Shown here: positions 35,606 through 44,774 of the stretch, in pieces | Layout of the letters: each line of letters opens with the position of its first letter | How positions within the stretch are numbered: the stretch's first letter is position 1 | Origin: Enterococcaceae bacterium OF42-14pH9A | GTDB lineage: Bacteria; Bacillota; Bacilli; Lactobacillales; Enterococcaceae | DNA length: 64,000 bases | Direction of reading: 5' to 3' | NCBI GenBank assembly: GCA_027692465.1 | Contig: JAQEYU010000003.1 | Span: 62,001-126,000 of the forward strand | Position numbers and translations under genes: made by a program | The notes under the pieces: generated by a model | Database searches by the model: none | The model's input: only the letters and a program-made list of their open reading frames with translations | Told to the model about the DNA's origin: nothing

Positions 35606-36805
35606 ATGGAAAATATTTTTTGTGTAACAGAGTATGGTGCATCTTCCAATAACGAGAAAATAAAAACAAAAGCAATTCAACGTGCTATTGATGCCTGTCG
35701 AGATTTTGGCGGAGGCAGAGTAACGATTCCTTCGGGGAAATACTTGGTCGGGTCTTTGCGATTGTACTCAAATATCACGCTGTATTTGGAAAGCGGGGCT
35801 TATCTACTTGGTTCTCAAAGGTTGGAAGATTATCAGGATTTCAATGTTCCAACAAGTATCAAGTACCTGCACAATGATTTTTATATAAAGTCTTGGAATT
35901 TACCAGCCTATTATTTTTATGCAATGATCACGGCTTTCAAAGCAGAAAATGTTGCAATTATTGGGGAACCAGGTTCAGTGATTGATGGCGCAGATGTCTT
36001 CGATCCAAATGGAGAAGAAAAATTTCGTGGTCCCATGGGAATCATCATGTCTGGCGTGAAAAACCTCAAACTGGCAGGATATACCTTTCAAAACAGTGCA
36101 AACTGGAGTCATACTTTAGATGGCTGTGAAGATGTTGAAATTGAACGTGTGACACTTAAAGCTGGACACGATGGCTTCAACCTGCATCATTCAGAAAATA
36201 TCATTGTCAGTGACTGTTGTTTGGAGACAGGAGATGATTGTTTTGCAGGCTATGATATTCATAATTTGCTAGTGAAGCGGTGTTGGTTGAATACAGCATG
36301 CAATAGCATGAGAATTGGTGGTGTTAACCTGATTTTCAATGATTGTACCTTTTTGGGACCAGGCGTTTATCCACATTTATCAGAAGCCACGCATTATACC
36401 CATGCTATTTTTAAGTTCTATTCAATAGATGCGGATGATATAACCGAGAATGCTGAAAATATTACTATTAACAACTGTATTATTGACGATGCAGACAGAC
36501 TCTTCTTCTATGATTACGGCAAAAAAGAGTTGATGCAAAACCATGTTCCACTACGCTCTCTAACATTAAGTAATGCTCGAGTCAGCGGAATCAGACATAC
36601 ATCGCCCTTTCTCGGTAATGGTGAAAATTGTATACTGACATTGGAGAATGTAACCATCAATCATGCGAGTGAAGAGGCATTCTTGAAGATAGATGAATCA
36701 ATAAAACTAGTTTTGAAGAATGTTATTTTTGAGCTTCCTACCAAAATTATTGTGGGGAATACCAGTTTGTTATTCTCGAAACAAGTGAATCTGGAGATTG
36801 AATGA
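35606..36805 (+). CDS. GH28 glycoside hydrolase (polygalacturonase-like)
   Basis: 399 residues with the standard GH28 opening (VTEYGASSN..KTKAIQRAIDACRDFGGGRV, here split) and a right-handed beta-helix. Active-site acids are visible in AGHDGFNLHHS and TGDDCFAGYD (D210, D211). No signal peptide, so cytoplasmic. It is the last gene of the polysaccharide locus. It shares fold and likely chemistry with the protein at 8692, but lacks that protein's N-terminal sandwich domain. It probably releases terminal uronic acid residues from oligosaccharides made by the lyases. Confidence 0.88.
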   Translation: MENIFCVTEYGASSNNEKIKTKAIQRAIDACRDFGGGRVTIPSGKYLVGSLRLYSNITLYLESGAYLLGSQRLEDYQDFNVPTSIKYLHNDFYIKSWNLPAYYFYAMITAFKAENVAIIGEPGSVIDGADVFDPNGEEKFRGPMGIIMSGVKNLKLAGYTFQNSANWSHTLDGCEDVEIERVTLKAGHDGFNLHHSENIIVSDCCLETGDDCFAGYDIHNLLVKRCWLNTACNSMRIGGVNLIFNDCTFLGPGVYPHLSEATHYTHAIFKFYSIDADDITENAENITINNCIIDDADRLFFYDYGKKELMQNHVPLRSLTLSNARVSGIRHTSPFLGNGENCILTLENVTINHASEEAFLKIDESIKLVLKNVIFELPTKIIVGNTSLLFSKQVNLEIE

Positions 36806-36827
36806 CGGTACCTCGAGCCCGGTACCG
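36806..36827 (+). other. Hairpin after the second GH28 gene
   Basis: CGGTACC (36806-36812) and GGTACCG (36821-36827) pair perfectly around an 8-nt loop immediately after the stop codon. No T-run follows, so efficient termination is doubtful. Confidence 0.45.
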
Positions 36828-36890
36828 AAATGTTTCAGAAAGATCTTTGACTTGATTCCGACTGAAATATGTTGGTATCCGTTGTTTTTA

Positions 36891-37109
36891 GATCTGCTGA
36901 AATTTTTTGCTGTATCTTCTGAAAAGGGACAACGCAAGACAGCACAGGGGATTATTGAAAGGAAAAGTTTTGCTTAGTTGACTGAGTTGACACAGTTCAA
37001 TCAAATGGAGCATGCTAAGTGGAATATTTCTGCAAGATTTGCGGCAAAAATTACCGTGTGGAGTATTTTGACGGTATTGACGGTGTATGTCGGAATTCTG
37101 TTCAAGTGA
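36891..37109 (+). pseudogene. Decayed transposase C-terminus
   Basis: One frame reads KGQRKTAQGIIERKSFA, stop (TAG, one base from CAG), LTELTQFNQMEHAKWNISARF, then AAKITVWSILTVLTVYVGIL and a TGA at 37107-37109. The pattern QRK..(I/V)E..F.QLTE.....(R)...F.AR.AAKI resembles the C-terminus of IS982/IS4-like DDE transposases. No N-terminal half or intact ends were found. It marks the border between the polysaccharide locus and the core genome. The family assignment is from memory of the motif and is uncertain. Confidence 0.42.
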
Positions 37110-37270
37110 GGTTGATACAATTATGCGCGCACGACAGTTGTCAGGACGATGATTTCCGAAAACTGTGAGCAAATTGATTCAAATTTCATGCTTTAAAAGC
37201 AAAATCAATCTCAGCCTTATTTTCAATAGTTGTTCTGAAAAAAAATCTTTGGAGACAGGAAGCAAATCTT
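37110..37270. other. Intergenic stretch between transposase relic and tuf promoter
   Basis: About 160 nt with no gene. It lies between the relic's stop and the tuf promoter. I recognised no terminal repeat or terminator in it. Confidence 0.4.
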
Positions 37271-37298
37271 TTGACTTTGATCAATTTTGACCTATAAT
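37271..37298 (+). promoter_or_regulatory. tuf promoter
   Basis: TTGACT (37271-37276) and TATAAT (37293-37298) separated by 16 bp, about 170 nt before the tuf start. It is a strong vegetative promoter, as expected for an abundant protein. Confidence 0.75.
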
Positions 37299-37330
37299 AA
37301 AGACAGATTTGAAAAACTAACAAAAAGTAA

Positions 37331-37445
37331 GTGCTTCGAGTGAAAATTTTTTACAAGGTGTCGGGACAAGGATATAATTGGACTTGTTGAGAGCCAAGAA
37401 CACTTGACCCGAGTCGTGCCAAGCGGGAGCCAACCGTTGAAGCAC
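37331..37445 (+). promoter_or_regulatory. Structured tuf leader RNA
   Basis: GTGCTTC (37331-37337) can pair with GAAGCAC (37439-37445), closing the leader. Inside, TCGGGACAAG (37361-37370) pairs with CTTGACCCGA (37403-37412) with one mismatch, and CTTG/CAAG form a small inner hairpin. The closing helix ends 10 nt before the GGAGG of tuf. No T-run follows, so translation control or mRNA stability is more likely than attenuation. I know no matching RNA family. Confidence 0.5.
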
Positions 37446-37468
37446 ACATTTTATTGGAGGGATTAATC

Positions 37469-38656
37469 ATGGCAAAAGAACATTACGACAGAAGCAAACC
37501 ACACGTTAATATCGGAACAATCGGGCACGTCGACCACGGTAAAACGACATTGACAGCAGCCATTACAACAGTCCTTGCGAAAAAAGGTTTGGCAAACGCG
37601 CAAGACTATGCAGCAATCGATGCTGCTCCGGAAGAACGTGAACGTGGGATTACCATCAATACGGCTCACGTTGAATATGAAACTGAAAAACGACACTATG
37701 CTCATATCGATGCACCAGGACACGCGGATTATGTTAAAAACATGATCACCGGTGCCGCTCAAATGGACGGTGCGATCTTGGTAGTATCTGCAACTGACGG
37801 ACCTATGCCGCAAACCCGTGAACACATTCTGTTGGCTCGCCAAGTTGGTGTAAAAGACATCATCGTCTTTTTGAACAAAGTTGATTTGGTAGATGACGAA
37901 GAACTGTTGGATCTGGTGGAAATGGAAGTCCGCGAATTGTTGAACGAATACAATTTCCCTGGTGACGATATTCCGGTTATCAAAGGCTCTGCACTGAAAG
38001 CCTTGGAAGGTGACCCTGAGCAAGAAAAAGTCATCGAAGAATTGATGGATACTGTCGATGAATACATTCCAACACCGGTTCGTGACACGGATAAACCATT
38101 CCTGATGCCGGTAGAAGATGTCTTCACGATTACTGGACGTGGGACTGTTGCTTCTGGACGTATCGAACGCGGGACTGTCAAAGTCGGCGAAGAAATCGAA
38201 ATCATCGGTATCAAACCGGAAACACAAAAAGCAGTCGTTACCGGACTGGAAATGTTCCGCAAAACTTTGGATTATGGGGAAGCCGGAGATAACGTGGGTG
38301 TATTGCTCCGCGGTATCGGCCGTGACGAGATCGAACGTGGTCAAGTTTTGGCAAAACCGGGTTCAATCACTCCTCATACCAAATTCAAAGGGGAAGTTTA
38401 TATCTTGACGAAAGAAGAAGGCGGACGTCATACGCCGTTCTTCAACAACTATCGTCCGCAATTCTACTTCCACACAACCGATGTGACCGGATCCATCACA
38501 CTGCCTGAAGGTGTTGAAATGGTTATGCCTGGTGACAACGTGACAATCGAAGTCGAATTGATTCACCCAATCGCCGTTGAACAAGGAACGACATTCTCCA
38601 TCCGTGAAGGCGGACGTACTGTCGGATCAGGTATGGTAACTGATATCGAAGCTTGA
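37469..38656 (+). CDS. tuf: Elongation factor Tu, streptococcal-like copy
   Basis: 395 residues. EF-Tu delivers aminoacyl-tRNA to the ribosome. The G1 box [20 protein letters not shown] and the full three-domain length are present. ATG 37469 is 8 nt after GGAGG; an in-frame ATG at 37454 lies before the ribosome site. The gene stands alone, not after fusA. Several positions match streptococcal EF-Tu rather than the str-operon enterococcal protein: [31 protein letters not shown] and the end [20 protein letters not shown]. Many enterococci carry such a second copy, tufB, thought to come from a streptococcus-like donor. The assignment as tufB is inference from context and these residues. Confidence 0.95.
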   Translation: MAKEHYDRSKPHVNIGTIGHVDHGKTTLTAAITTVLAKKGLANAQDYAAIDAAPEERERGITINTAHVEYETEKRHYAHIDAPGHADYVKNMITGAAQMDGAILVVSATDGPMPQTREHILLARQVGVKDIIVFLNKVDLVDDEELLDLVEMEVRELLNEYNFPGDDIPVIKGSALKALEGDPEQEKVIEELMDTVDEYIPTPVRDTDKPFLMPVEDVFTITGRGTVASGRIERGTVKVGEEIEIIGIKPETQKAVVTGLEMFRKTLDYGEAGDNVGVLLRGIGRDEIERGQVLAKPGSITPHTKFKGEVYILTKEEGGRHTPFFNNYRPQFYFHTTDVTGSITLPEGVEMVMPGDNVTIEVELIHPIAVEQGTTFSIREGGRTVGSGMVTDIEA

Positions 38657-38669
38657 TTTGTTTGAAATC

Positions 38670-38710
38670 AACAGACCGCAGTCGTAAAACAGATTGTGGT
38701 CTGTTTTTCT
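38670..38710 (+). terminator. tuf terminator
   Basis: ACAGACCGCAGTC pairs imperfectly with AGATTGTGGTCTGT around GTAAAAC, followed by TTTTCTTT. Confidence 0.8.
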
Positions 38711-38797
38711 TTGGAAAAGTCCGGCTGCAAGATGAATTTCTTCGGAGCGGTGCAGAATGTATAGAAATAAAGCAATTATAAAAAAGCAGGTGCATAG

Positions 38798-40129
38798 ATG
38801 AAAACGATTATTATCGGTGGAACAGCAGCCGGAACCAGTGCTGCTGTCAAAGTACAGAAAATGGCTCAGGATCCCGAAGTCGTGATTTATGAAAAAGGCG
38901 ATTTGGTGAGTTTCGGCGCATGCGGACTGCCATATTTTGTCGGTGATTTTTTTGCGGAAGAAAGCAAGATGATCGCCCGCAGCAAAGAAGCTTTCGAAAA
39001 ACAAGGTATTTCGATTCGGTTGCACCATGAAGTAACGGCTGTGGACACCGCAGCAAAAAAAGTGACTGTCAAAAATCTGGATACCGGAACTGAATTTGAA
39101 GATAATTATGACAAATTGATGGTGGCCAGCGGTTCCAGAGTTATTTTGCCGCCTGTTGCCCGGGTGGACTTTGATAATCTGTTTACTCTGAAAACGATGT
39201 CTGACGGAATCAAAGTTAAGACTGCACTGGCAGATCCGGCAGTCAAAAATGTGACAGTCGTCGGTGGCGGTTTCATCGGAATCGAATTTACCGAAGCACT
39301 CCTGCATCAAGGCAAGGAAGTCCGGATTATTCAATTGGACGACCGTCTGATGAAAGACTCATTTGATGAAGAATTCACTGAACTTTTGGAAGCTAAAATG
39401 GCTGAAGCAAACGTTGATGTCCGAGTAGGTGAAGCGGTCACCGGCTTTGAAGGGGACACTGCAATCAAGGCAGTAGTGACTGATAAAGGTCGTTACGAAA
39501 CGGATCTGGTTTTGATCGCCATCGGTGTTCGACCGGCTAATGACTTTCTCGGTGATGAATTTTCTAAACTGAAAAACGGGGCCTTGATTGTCGATGAACA
39601 AGGGCGCACCAATGTTGCCGATGTCTGGGCTGCCGGGGACAATGCGACTGTCAAACATCAGGTCACCGGTGAAGATAAATATATTCCGCTGGCTACCGGG
39701 GCCAATAAGCTGGGGCGGATCGCCGGTGAAAGTATCGCCGGAGCTGACACCGCTTATCCCGGCACGTTAGGGACCTCTGGAGTGAAGTTCACTGATCTGG
39801 AACTGGCTCGTACCGGTTTGACAGAAACGGATGCCGAAAATCTTGGCTTGGATTACAAAGCCGTTGTGATCAACGACAAGAATCAGACCGACTATTACCC
39901 GGGACAAAAAGATATTCGAGTGAAACTTGTATATGAAAAAGAGACTCGACGACTTCTGGGCGGACAGATTGGCGGCGAAAAAGGTGCCGCATTGCGGATC
40001 GATGTACTGGCTGCCGCTATTGCTGCCAAGATGACGACTGCTGATTTGGGGATGCTGGACCTGATGTACGCTCCCCCGTTTGCCAGAACCTGGGATGTAT
40101 TGAACATCGCCGGTAACGTTGCGAAATAG
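38798..40129 (+). CDS. CoA-disulfide reductase-like FAD/NADH oxidoreductase
   Basis: 443 residues of the NADH oxidase / CoA-disulfide reductase family. It has an N-terminal FAD motif IIIGGTAAGTSAAV, a redox Cys in SFGACGLPYFVGD, an NAD motif VVGGGFIGIE and the FAD motif VWAAGDN. The SFxxCGLPY form of the redox box is nearer to CoA-disulfide reductases than to the water-forming enterococcal NADH oxidase (usually SFLSCGM). It likely reduces CoA disulfide or persulfide, or oxygen. The C-terminal APPFARTWD segment is the usual dimer-site motif. Monocistronic and convergent with mprF. Confidence 0.88.
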   Translation: MKTIIIGGTAAGTSAAVKVQKMAQDPEVVIYEKGDLVSFGACGLPYFVGDFFAEESKMIARSKEAFEKQGISIRLHHEVTAVDTAAKKVTVKNLDTGTEFEDNYDKLMVASGSRVILPPVARVDFDNLFTLKTMSDGIKVKTALADPAVKNVTVVGGGFIGIEFTEALLHQGKEVRIIQLDDRLMKDSFDEEFTELLEAKMAEANVDVRVGEAVTGFEGDTAIKAVVTDKGRYETDLVLIAIGVRPANDFLGDEFSKLKNGALIVDEQGRTNVADVWAAGDNATVKHQVTGEDKYIPLATGANKLGRIAGESIAGADTAYPGTLGTSGVKFTDLELARTGLTETDAENLGLDYKAVVINDKNQTDYYPGQKDIRVKLVYEKETRRLLGGQIGGEKGAALRIDVLAAAIAAKMTTADLGMLDLMYAPPFARTWDVLNIAGNVAK

Positions 40130-40297
40130 CGTGTGCCTGAAAGCTTCTGTGAGGAGATGGGCTTTTATCGGGAGTAAGGATAAGGCTGAATCGCAGTTTT
40201 TGTGACGCATAAGCGAGGCACTTTCTATGCAGGTTCCGTGAAAAGGAACAAAAGATCGGCCGCTAATGTTTTTAAGTATGTCAGAGTCATCGATAGC

Positions 40298-40343
40298 AAA
40301 AAAACTGCGAAACTTCCGAGTAAACGGAGCTTCGCAGTTTTTT
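40298..40343. terminator. Bidirectional terminator between oxidoreductase and mprF
   Basis: AAAAAAACTGCGAA...CTCCG pairs with CGGAG..TTCGCAGTTTTTTT around a short loop. A and T runs on both sides serve both convergent genes. The preceding 170 nt (40130-40297) hold no recognised gene. Confidence 0.88.
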
Positions 40344-40370
40344 TATTGCAATTGGTTTGGTTTATAGAGC

Positions 40371-42956
40371 TTAGAATTTCAACCAGCGTCTTTTACGGCT
40401 GCGGGTTACCGTGCCGTCTTTTTCGATGGTGCGATTATCCACCAGCAGGATCGCCATCATTACATAAGCAATCCAACTGTCCCGGGAATACAATGTATAG
40501 CGGGAGATCCATTCACTGGCATATTTTTCCTTGTAATCCCGCAGTCCTTGGAAGGAATAAAAGCGGGAACCGAATTCGTAAATGAGGTAAGCCATCCGCT
40601 CCTGAATGAAGCTTTTACGGGAATTGCCGACATTGGATAACGGAGCCATGCCCAGGTCGAAATAACGAATCCCTTGTTCTTTCATATAGTCAAACAGATT
40701 CACAAAAAGGAAATCCATACTGCCGGAGGGGGCTTTTTCATCATGATGCCGCATCAGATCGATGGTTCCGATCTCTTTGGTGTAAGTGGGCATGATGTTG
40801 GCAAAGGATACGATTTCCCCGTCAGAATTTTTCACTACAGCCATTGGCCCCCGCTGCAGGTAGCTTTCCGAAAAGAAACCAAGGGAGAAGCCTTTTTCTT
40901 TGCGCTCTCCCAACCAGGAGTCGGAAATCTCTCGGAAAGCCTGCATTTCCTCGGCAGAGAAGGGTTCTTCCAGTACTTCAAAGGTATAGCCTTCTTTGGC
41001 GATTTTGTTCAGAACGGCTCGGGTTCCTTTCATCTTTTTACCGGAAGTCGTGAAAGATTCCAGGTCTACCAGTGCTTCTTCTCCCATTTTGATGAAATCA
41101 TAGCCCAACTCATGCAGCGTCATGACGCTGTCTTCGTTGGTCTCATAGAAGACGGGCTGATAGCACCATTGATCTGCTTCGTGGATAAATTGGTAATAGG
41201 CGTTTTCAAAATCGTCTTTTTTACCGGAAGGGTCGCCCATCACGATGCATTTGTTATTGTAGGTGGCAAATTGGAAGAAAACCGTGTCTTCATTGCCATC
41301 ATTGTAAATATAGACGGACTTATCCTTCAAGAAGACCAGCTGACTGTCGATATTGCCGCCAAACTTGTTCAGAATTGCCAATACTTTTGTTTCGTCCAAG
41401 TAGATCCCCAGCTGTTTTTTGGAGCCTTGCAGGTAACGGACAAACAGCAAAATGAAAAAGGCCACGATGATGATGGCGACAAATCCGGAAAACCACAGTT
41501 TCTCAGATGGAAATAAGAAGAAAGAGATCGAGCGGCCATTGCGATGATGGGGAAACGAAGGCAGATTGTATACGCCGATAGCAATATACAGCAGGGTCAA
41601 TGTGCCGATGATGATGCCGTCGATGGTCAGCCATTCCCAGGAATAGACCAGTTGCTCCCGAAAAAGTTCGCTGCGGGAAACGATGATCATTACCAACATC
41701 AAGCCCAGTAAAATGACGGCCGCCATACTGAAATCCACCAGCCAGCTGTAGATGATGGCGATACTCAGTAAGATGATTGTCGGAAAATAGGCACGTTTGA
41801 CACGAGCCGCTATCCCGCGACCCATAATCAAAAGGGAGAATCCCAAAATGATGTTGGGGAACTGTACGATCGCGTGATAACGGAAGAGGTTCAGGTGCTG
41901 CAGCCATTTGAATTCCGAGAAAGCTTGCGGAATCGTAGCCAGCAGAACCAGCATGATACCGCTGAAGTAAAGCATAAAGACTTCAATTTTGTGAAAGACT
42001 TCCAATGTCAGTTCTTTTGGAATACTGTCATAACGGGAGTCCAGACGGGTCCAGATATTTTTGAAGAACAACACCATCCCGATAGCAAAGGGAATTAAAT
42101 AATAAAAGAGTCGGAACAGCAGGAGCCAGACGATCACCGTCTCGCGGGGGATCCCCAAGTTGGACATTCCCAGGATCATCATGACATCAAAAGAGCCCAA
42201 AGCACCGGGGATCATGGAAACAATCCCCATCACAGAAGAGGCAATAAACAGTGGTACGACATTCCACATCGAGACCGGGACGTCCATGAACCAACCGATA
42301 ACCAGAAATGTCAGGATCGCACCGCCCCATTCAAGAAAAGAGGAGAGGGCCAGCTGGATTCGGTACTTTGCTTGTAAGCCGCCCAGCAGACCTTTTTTCT
42401 TTAAGCTGGTGAACAGGTAGACCGCCGGAAAATACAGGCCGCCACCGATCAGCCAGATCCAGTATTGCTGCAAAAAGGGCTCGGTTGAACCGGAAATCAC
42501 CATAAAGAAGCTGATTAGGCTGAACATGGAGAGACCGGACTCCAAAAATAAAAGGATCTTAGAAAGGGAGCCCAGGACTTCACGGCTGCTTTTTTCCTTT
42601 GTATAAAACTCCGAGCGCAAACCGATGCTTACCAGTCCGCCAAACCCGGCGATATTGTTGATGGTATTTACCAGCCAGCTAGTCTCGATGATATAGCTTT
42701 TTTTGTGGTTGAGATCAAGCATCTGATTCAAGGTAAAGTCATAACCGGTCATCGGCAGCACCGAAATAATCCCGATGACGCCCATCAAAATGATCTTGTA
42801 AGGAGCAATATCGGCAAAGGTTTCTTTCAGCTGTCCGAGATTGATTGTTTTACCGATGGACAGCAGTTCTCCGAAAACGATGACGACAACTGCTACCAAA
42901 AAAATTGTTTTGAATATCTTGGCATGTGCTTTGATCCAATCAATAAGTTCTTTCAT
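40371..42956 (-). CDS. mprF: Phosphatidylglycerol lysyltransferase MprF
   Basis: 861 residues. The N-terminal half (about 1-510) is polytopic and forms the flippase; the C-terminal half is the DUF2156 aminoacyl-tRNA:phosphatidylglycerol transferase, with GTRAVLNKIAKEGYTFEV and IRYFDLGMAPLSNVG. MprF attaches lysine or other amino acids to phosphatidylglycerol and flips the product, lowering susceptibility to cationic peptides. Full length, ordinary copy; ATG on the minus strand at 42956. Enterococci often have two mprF genes; only one is seen here. It is followed (upstream on the strand) by an alpha/beta-hydrolase gene with its own terminator. Confidence 0.96.
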   Translation of the reverse strand: MKELIDWIKAHAKIFKTIFLVAVVVIVFGELLSIGKTINLGQLKETFADIAPYKIILMGVIGIISVLPMTGYDFTLNQMLDLNHKKSYIIETSWLVNTINNIAGFGGLVSIGLRSEFYTKEKSSREVLGSLSKILLFLESGLSMFSLISFFMVISGSTEPFLQQYWIWLIGGGLYFPAVYLFTSLKKKGLLGGLQAKYRIQLALSSFLEWGGAILTFLVIGWFMDVPVSMWNVVPLFIASSVMGIVSMIPGALGSFDVMMILGMSNLGIPRETVIVWLLLFRLFYYLIPFAIGMVLFFKNIWTRLDSRYDSIPKELTLEVFHKIEVFMLYFSGIMLVLLATIPQAFSEFKWLQHLNLFRYHAIVQFPNIILGFSLLIMGRGIAARVKRAYFPTIILLSIAIIYSWLVDFSMAAVILLGLMLVMIIVSRSELFREQLVYSWEWLTIDGIIIGTLTLLYIAIGVYNLPSFPHHRNGRSISFFLFPSEKLWFSGFVAIIIVAFFILLFVRYLQGSKKQLGIYLDETKVLAILNKFGGNIDSQLVFLKDKSVYIYNDGNEDTVFFQFATYNNKCIVMGDPSGKKDDFENAYYQFIHEADQWCYQPVFYETNEDSVMTLHELGYDFIKMGEEALVDLESFTTSGKKMKGTRAVLNKIAKEGYTFEVLEEPFSAEEMQAFREISDSWLGERKEKGFSLGFFSESYLQRGPMAVVKNSDGEIVSFANIMPTYTKEIGTIDLMRHHDEKAPSGSMDFLFVNLFDYMKEQGIRYFDLGMAPLSNVGNSRKSFIQERMAYLIYEFGSRFYSFQGLRDYKEKYASEWISRYTLYSRDSWIAYVMMAILLVDNRTIEKDGTVTRSRKRRWLKF

Positions 42957-43023
42957 TTTCTCACCTTCGTTTCGTATAGTTGGTTGAAGCAGTGGATTTA
43001 TCTTGAAGCGGCGTAACTTGCGC

Positions 43024-43057
43024 TAAAAAGAGTGAAAACTTTGGCAGCTGTTTTTCA
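43024..43057 (-). terminator. Terminator after alpha/beta-hydrolase gene
   Basis: On the minus strand TGAAAAAC and GTTTTCA form the stem, followed by CTCTTTTT. It separates the hydrolase from mprF. Confidence 0.65.
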
Positions 43058-43065
43058 GACAAGAC

Positions 43066-43809
43066 CTAATCCGTTTTTTTCTGGTCAAAAGCATCTTCTT
43101 CCAAAAATGCGGCGACTTCCTGATTGAAAATCTCAGGTGCGCGATGGGCCAACAGATGCCCTTGGCCGGGAACTTGTCGGAAGATGGATCGAGGGATATT
43201 TTTAGCGATCCATTGAGAATGTCTGACTTTGATTAAGTCATGGCTGCCTACGATCACCAGCGAGGGGGATTTGATCTGTTGCAGCTCCTCTTTTGAGACC
43301 CCGATATCTTTGAGCATCAGTCCGATGACCTTCAGTTTGGCTTTATATCCGGGCACAAAAAAGCTCAGCAGCCAGGTCCACCCGTACCAAAAGCGGGTCA
43401 CCAGACGGGAAATGAGTTTCTCCCCGCTGACATTGGTGTTACCGGCATTCAAGACCAGTTTATGCACCAACTCCGGATGCATAGTCGCAAATTTCATAGC
43501 CAGATTAGCTCCGTCGGAAAAACCGATGATATCGCAGGCTGTGACTTTTTCCTGCTGTAAAACGGTATAAAGGTCCTCCGCCATCAGACGAAAGGACAGT
43601 GTTTTGGCATTGTTGCCGGAAAAACCGTGTCCTCGACTGTCAAGAACCAGCAGCCGGTAGCTTTTTTCAAAAAAAGGAATCTGCTGAGAAAAAAAGCGGC
43701 CGTTACTGCCGTTTCCATGGAGAAAAACCAGTGTGGGGCCGGTTCCGCAAGTTTCGTAATAAAGTTTTGTGCCGTCTTTCATGACAGCATAATGGGGTTG
43801 TCTGGCCAT
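43066..43809 (-). CDS. Alpha/beta hydrolase
   Basis: 247 residues. FLHGNGSNGRFFSQ is the oxyanion region, GFSDGANLA the nucleophile elbow, an acid lies in IVGSHDLIKVRHS and the His in GQGHLLAHRAPE. The minus-strand ATG at 43809 is chosen because AGGTG lies 6 nt upstream and homology-like sequence starts there. A longer frame to 43971 has no supporting ribosome site. The fold matches proline-iminopeptidase/lipase-like hydrolases, but no substrate can be assigned. Confidence 0.85.
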   Translation of the reverse strand: MARQPHYAVMKDGTKLYYETCGTGPTLVFLHGNGSNGRFFSQQIPFFEKSYRLLVLDSRGHGFSGNNAKTLSFRLMAEDLYTVLQQEKVTACDIIGFSDGANLAMKFATMHPELVHKLVLNAGNTNVSGEKLISRLVTRFWYGWTWLLSFFVPGYKAKLKVIGLMLKDIGVSKEELQQIKSPSLVIVGSHDLIKVRHSQWIAKNIPRSIFRQVPGQGHLLAHRAPEIFNQEVAAFLEEDAFDQKKTD

Positions 43810-44050
43810 CTGTTTCACCTGCTTTTCTATATTATAGCGAGTTTCCCTTTTTTTGGACAACGATTCAGTGACAGGACGAACGATTTTGTAAGCCGTTTGT
43901 TTAAATTTATGAAAAGAAAAACCGCATTTCTGGTCAGGCAAAAGGTAAAATAGTAGTATGAAAAAAGACAAATTCTGCTTTTTAAATCACGGTTGCCAGT
44001 TGAAAAACCGCCGTTGGTTTGATTTTGCAATAACCGGGGATGTTTGAAAC

Positions 44051-44707
44051 ATGCCTGAAACTATACGAAAGACGGATGGTGACAGTTTGCTAAAACGGAT
44101 ATTGAAAATTTTACTGGGTCTGTTGCTGGCGGCGTTGATTGTTGGCAGCGTGACGCTCGGTATCAGGAATTACTCGATTTTAAAGGATGTCCATCGGTAT
44201 GATGGCGAAATTTCCCAAGCAGCCGAAAAATACGGCATCCCCGAGCACAAAGCTTTGATTGCAGCGATCATTTTTACCGAGACTAAGGGAAGACATACGG
44301 ATCTTATGCAAAGTTCCGAAAGCCGCTATGGTGAATCGGGAAAGATCACTGATGAAAAAGATTCTATCGACGCCGGGGTCAGTTTTTTGGCACAGGCGTT
44401 GAAGCAGGCAGAATCAGCCGGATGCGATGAGGCCACTGCGATTCAATCCTATAACTTTGGATTGGACTATATCGATTATGTCGCCGAGCGGGGACATAAA
44501 AATTCAAAAAAACTTGCGGAAAGTTATTCACGGGATGTCTTGTCTCCCAAGCTGGGAAATAAAGAGCAGACAAAATATCGTTACTGGGGATTGCATTCCC
44601 TTTTATACAACGGCGGCTTCCTCTATCATAATGGAGGAAATCTCTTTTACGCGGACATCGTAGGATGGAATGAAATGAAATACAAGGCGACCGGTTTTCT
44701 GTTTTAA
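44051..44707 (+). CDS. Lysozyme-like cell-wall protein (CwlT-type domain)
   Basis: 218 residues. A membrane segment at about 17-37 is followed by a lysozyme-like domain: catalytic Glu in AAIIFTETKGRH, then DLMQSSESRYGESG and AIQSYNFGLDYIDYVAERG. This matches the bacteriophage-T4-lysozyme-like family found in CwlT N-termini. It likely cuts peptidoglycan glycan strands at the outer membrane face. It is signal-anchored, small and lacks the NlpC/P60 domain of CwlT. It precedes the DUF368 gene by about 70 nt. Confidence 0.83.
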   Translation: MPETIRKTDGDSLLKRILKILLGLLLAALIVGSVTLGIRNYSILKDVHRYDGEISQAAEKYGIPEHKALIAAIIFTETKGRHTDLMQSSESRYGESGKITDEKDSIDAGVSFLAQALKQAESAGCDEATAIQSYNFGLDYIDYVAERGHKNSKKLAESYSRDVLSPKLGNKEQTKYRYWGLHSLLYNGGFLYHNGGNLFYADIVGWNEMKYKATGFLF

Positions 44708-44774
44708 GGTTGCCGAAAATCCGACTTATGATACACTAAAGAATATTTGATGAAAAAGAGGTGGCTTGATTTTC

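Noticed and set aside
36807..36826. GGTACCTCGAGCCCGGTACC looks like a cloning-vector linker (two KpnI sites and one XhoI site).
   Set aside because: No vector sequence surrounds it, and it is explained by a natural 7-bp inverted repeat directly after a stop codon.
37463..38344. Long open frame of 293 codons antisense to tuf.
   Set aside because: It mirrors the codon bias of a highly expressed gene, has no recognisable domain and no ribosome site.
38798..40129. Calling the flavoprotein the classical water-forming NADH oxidase of enterococci.
   Set aside because: Its redox box SFGACGLPY is of the CoA-disulfide-reductase form, so only the wider family name is safe.
40674..41516. Open frame of 280 codons antisense to mprF.
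   Set aside because: Shadow of the mprF coding strand with no domain resemblance.
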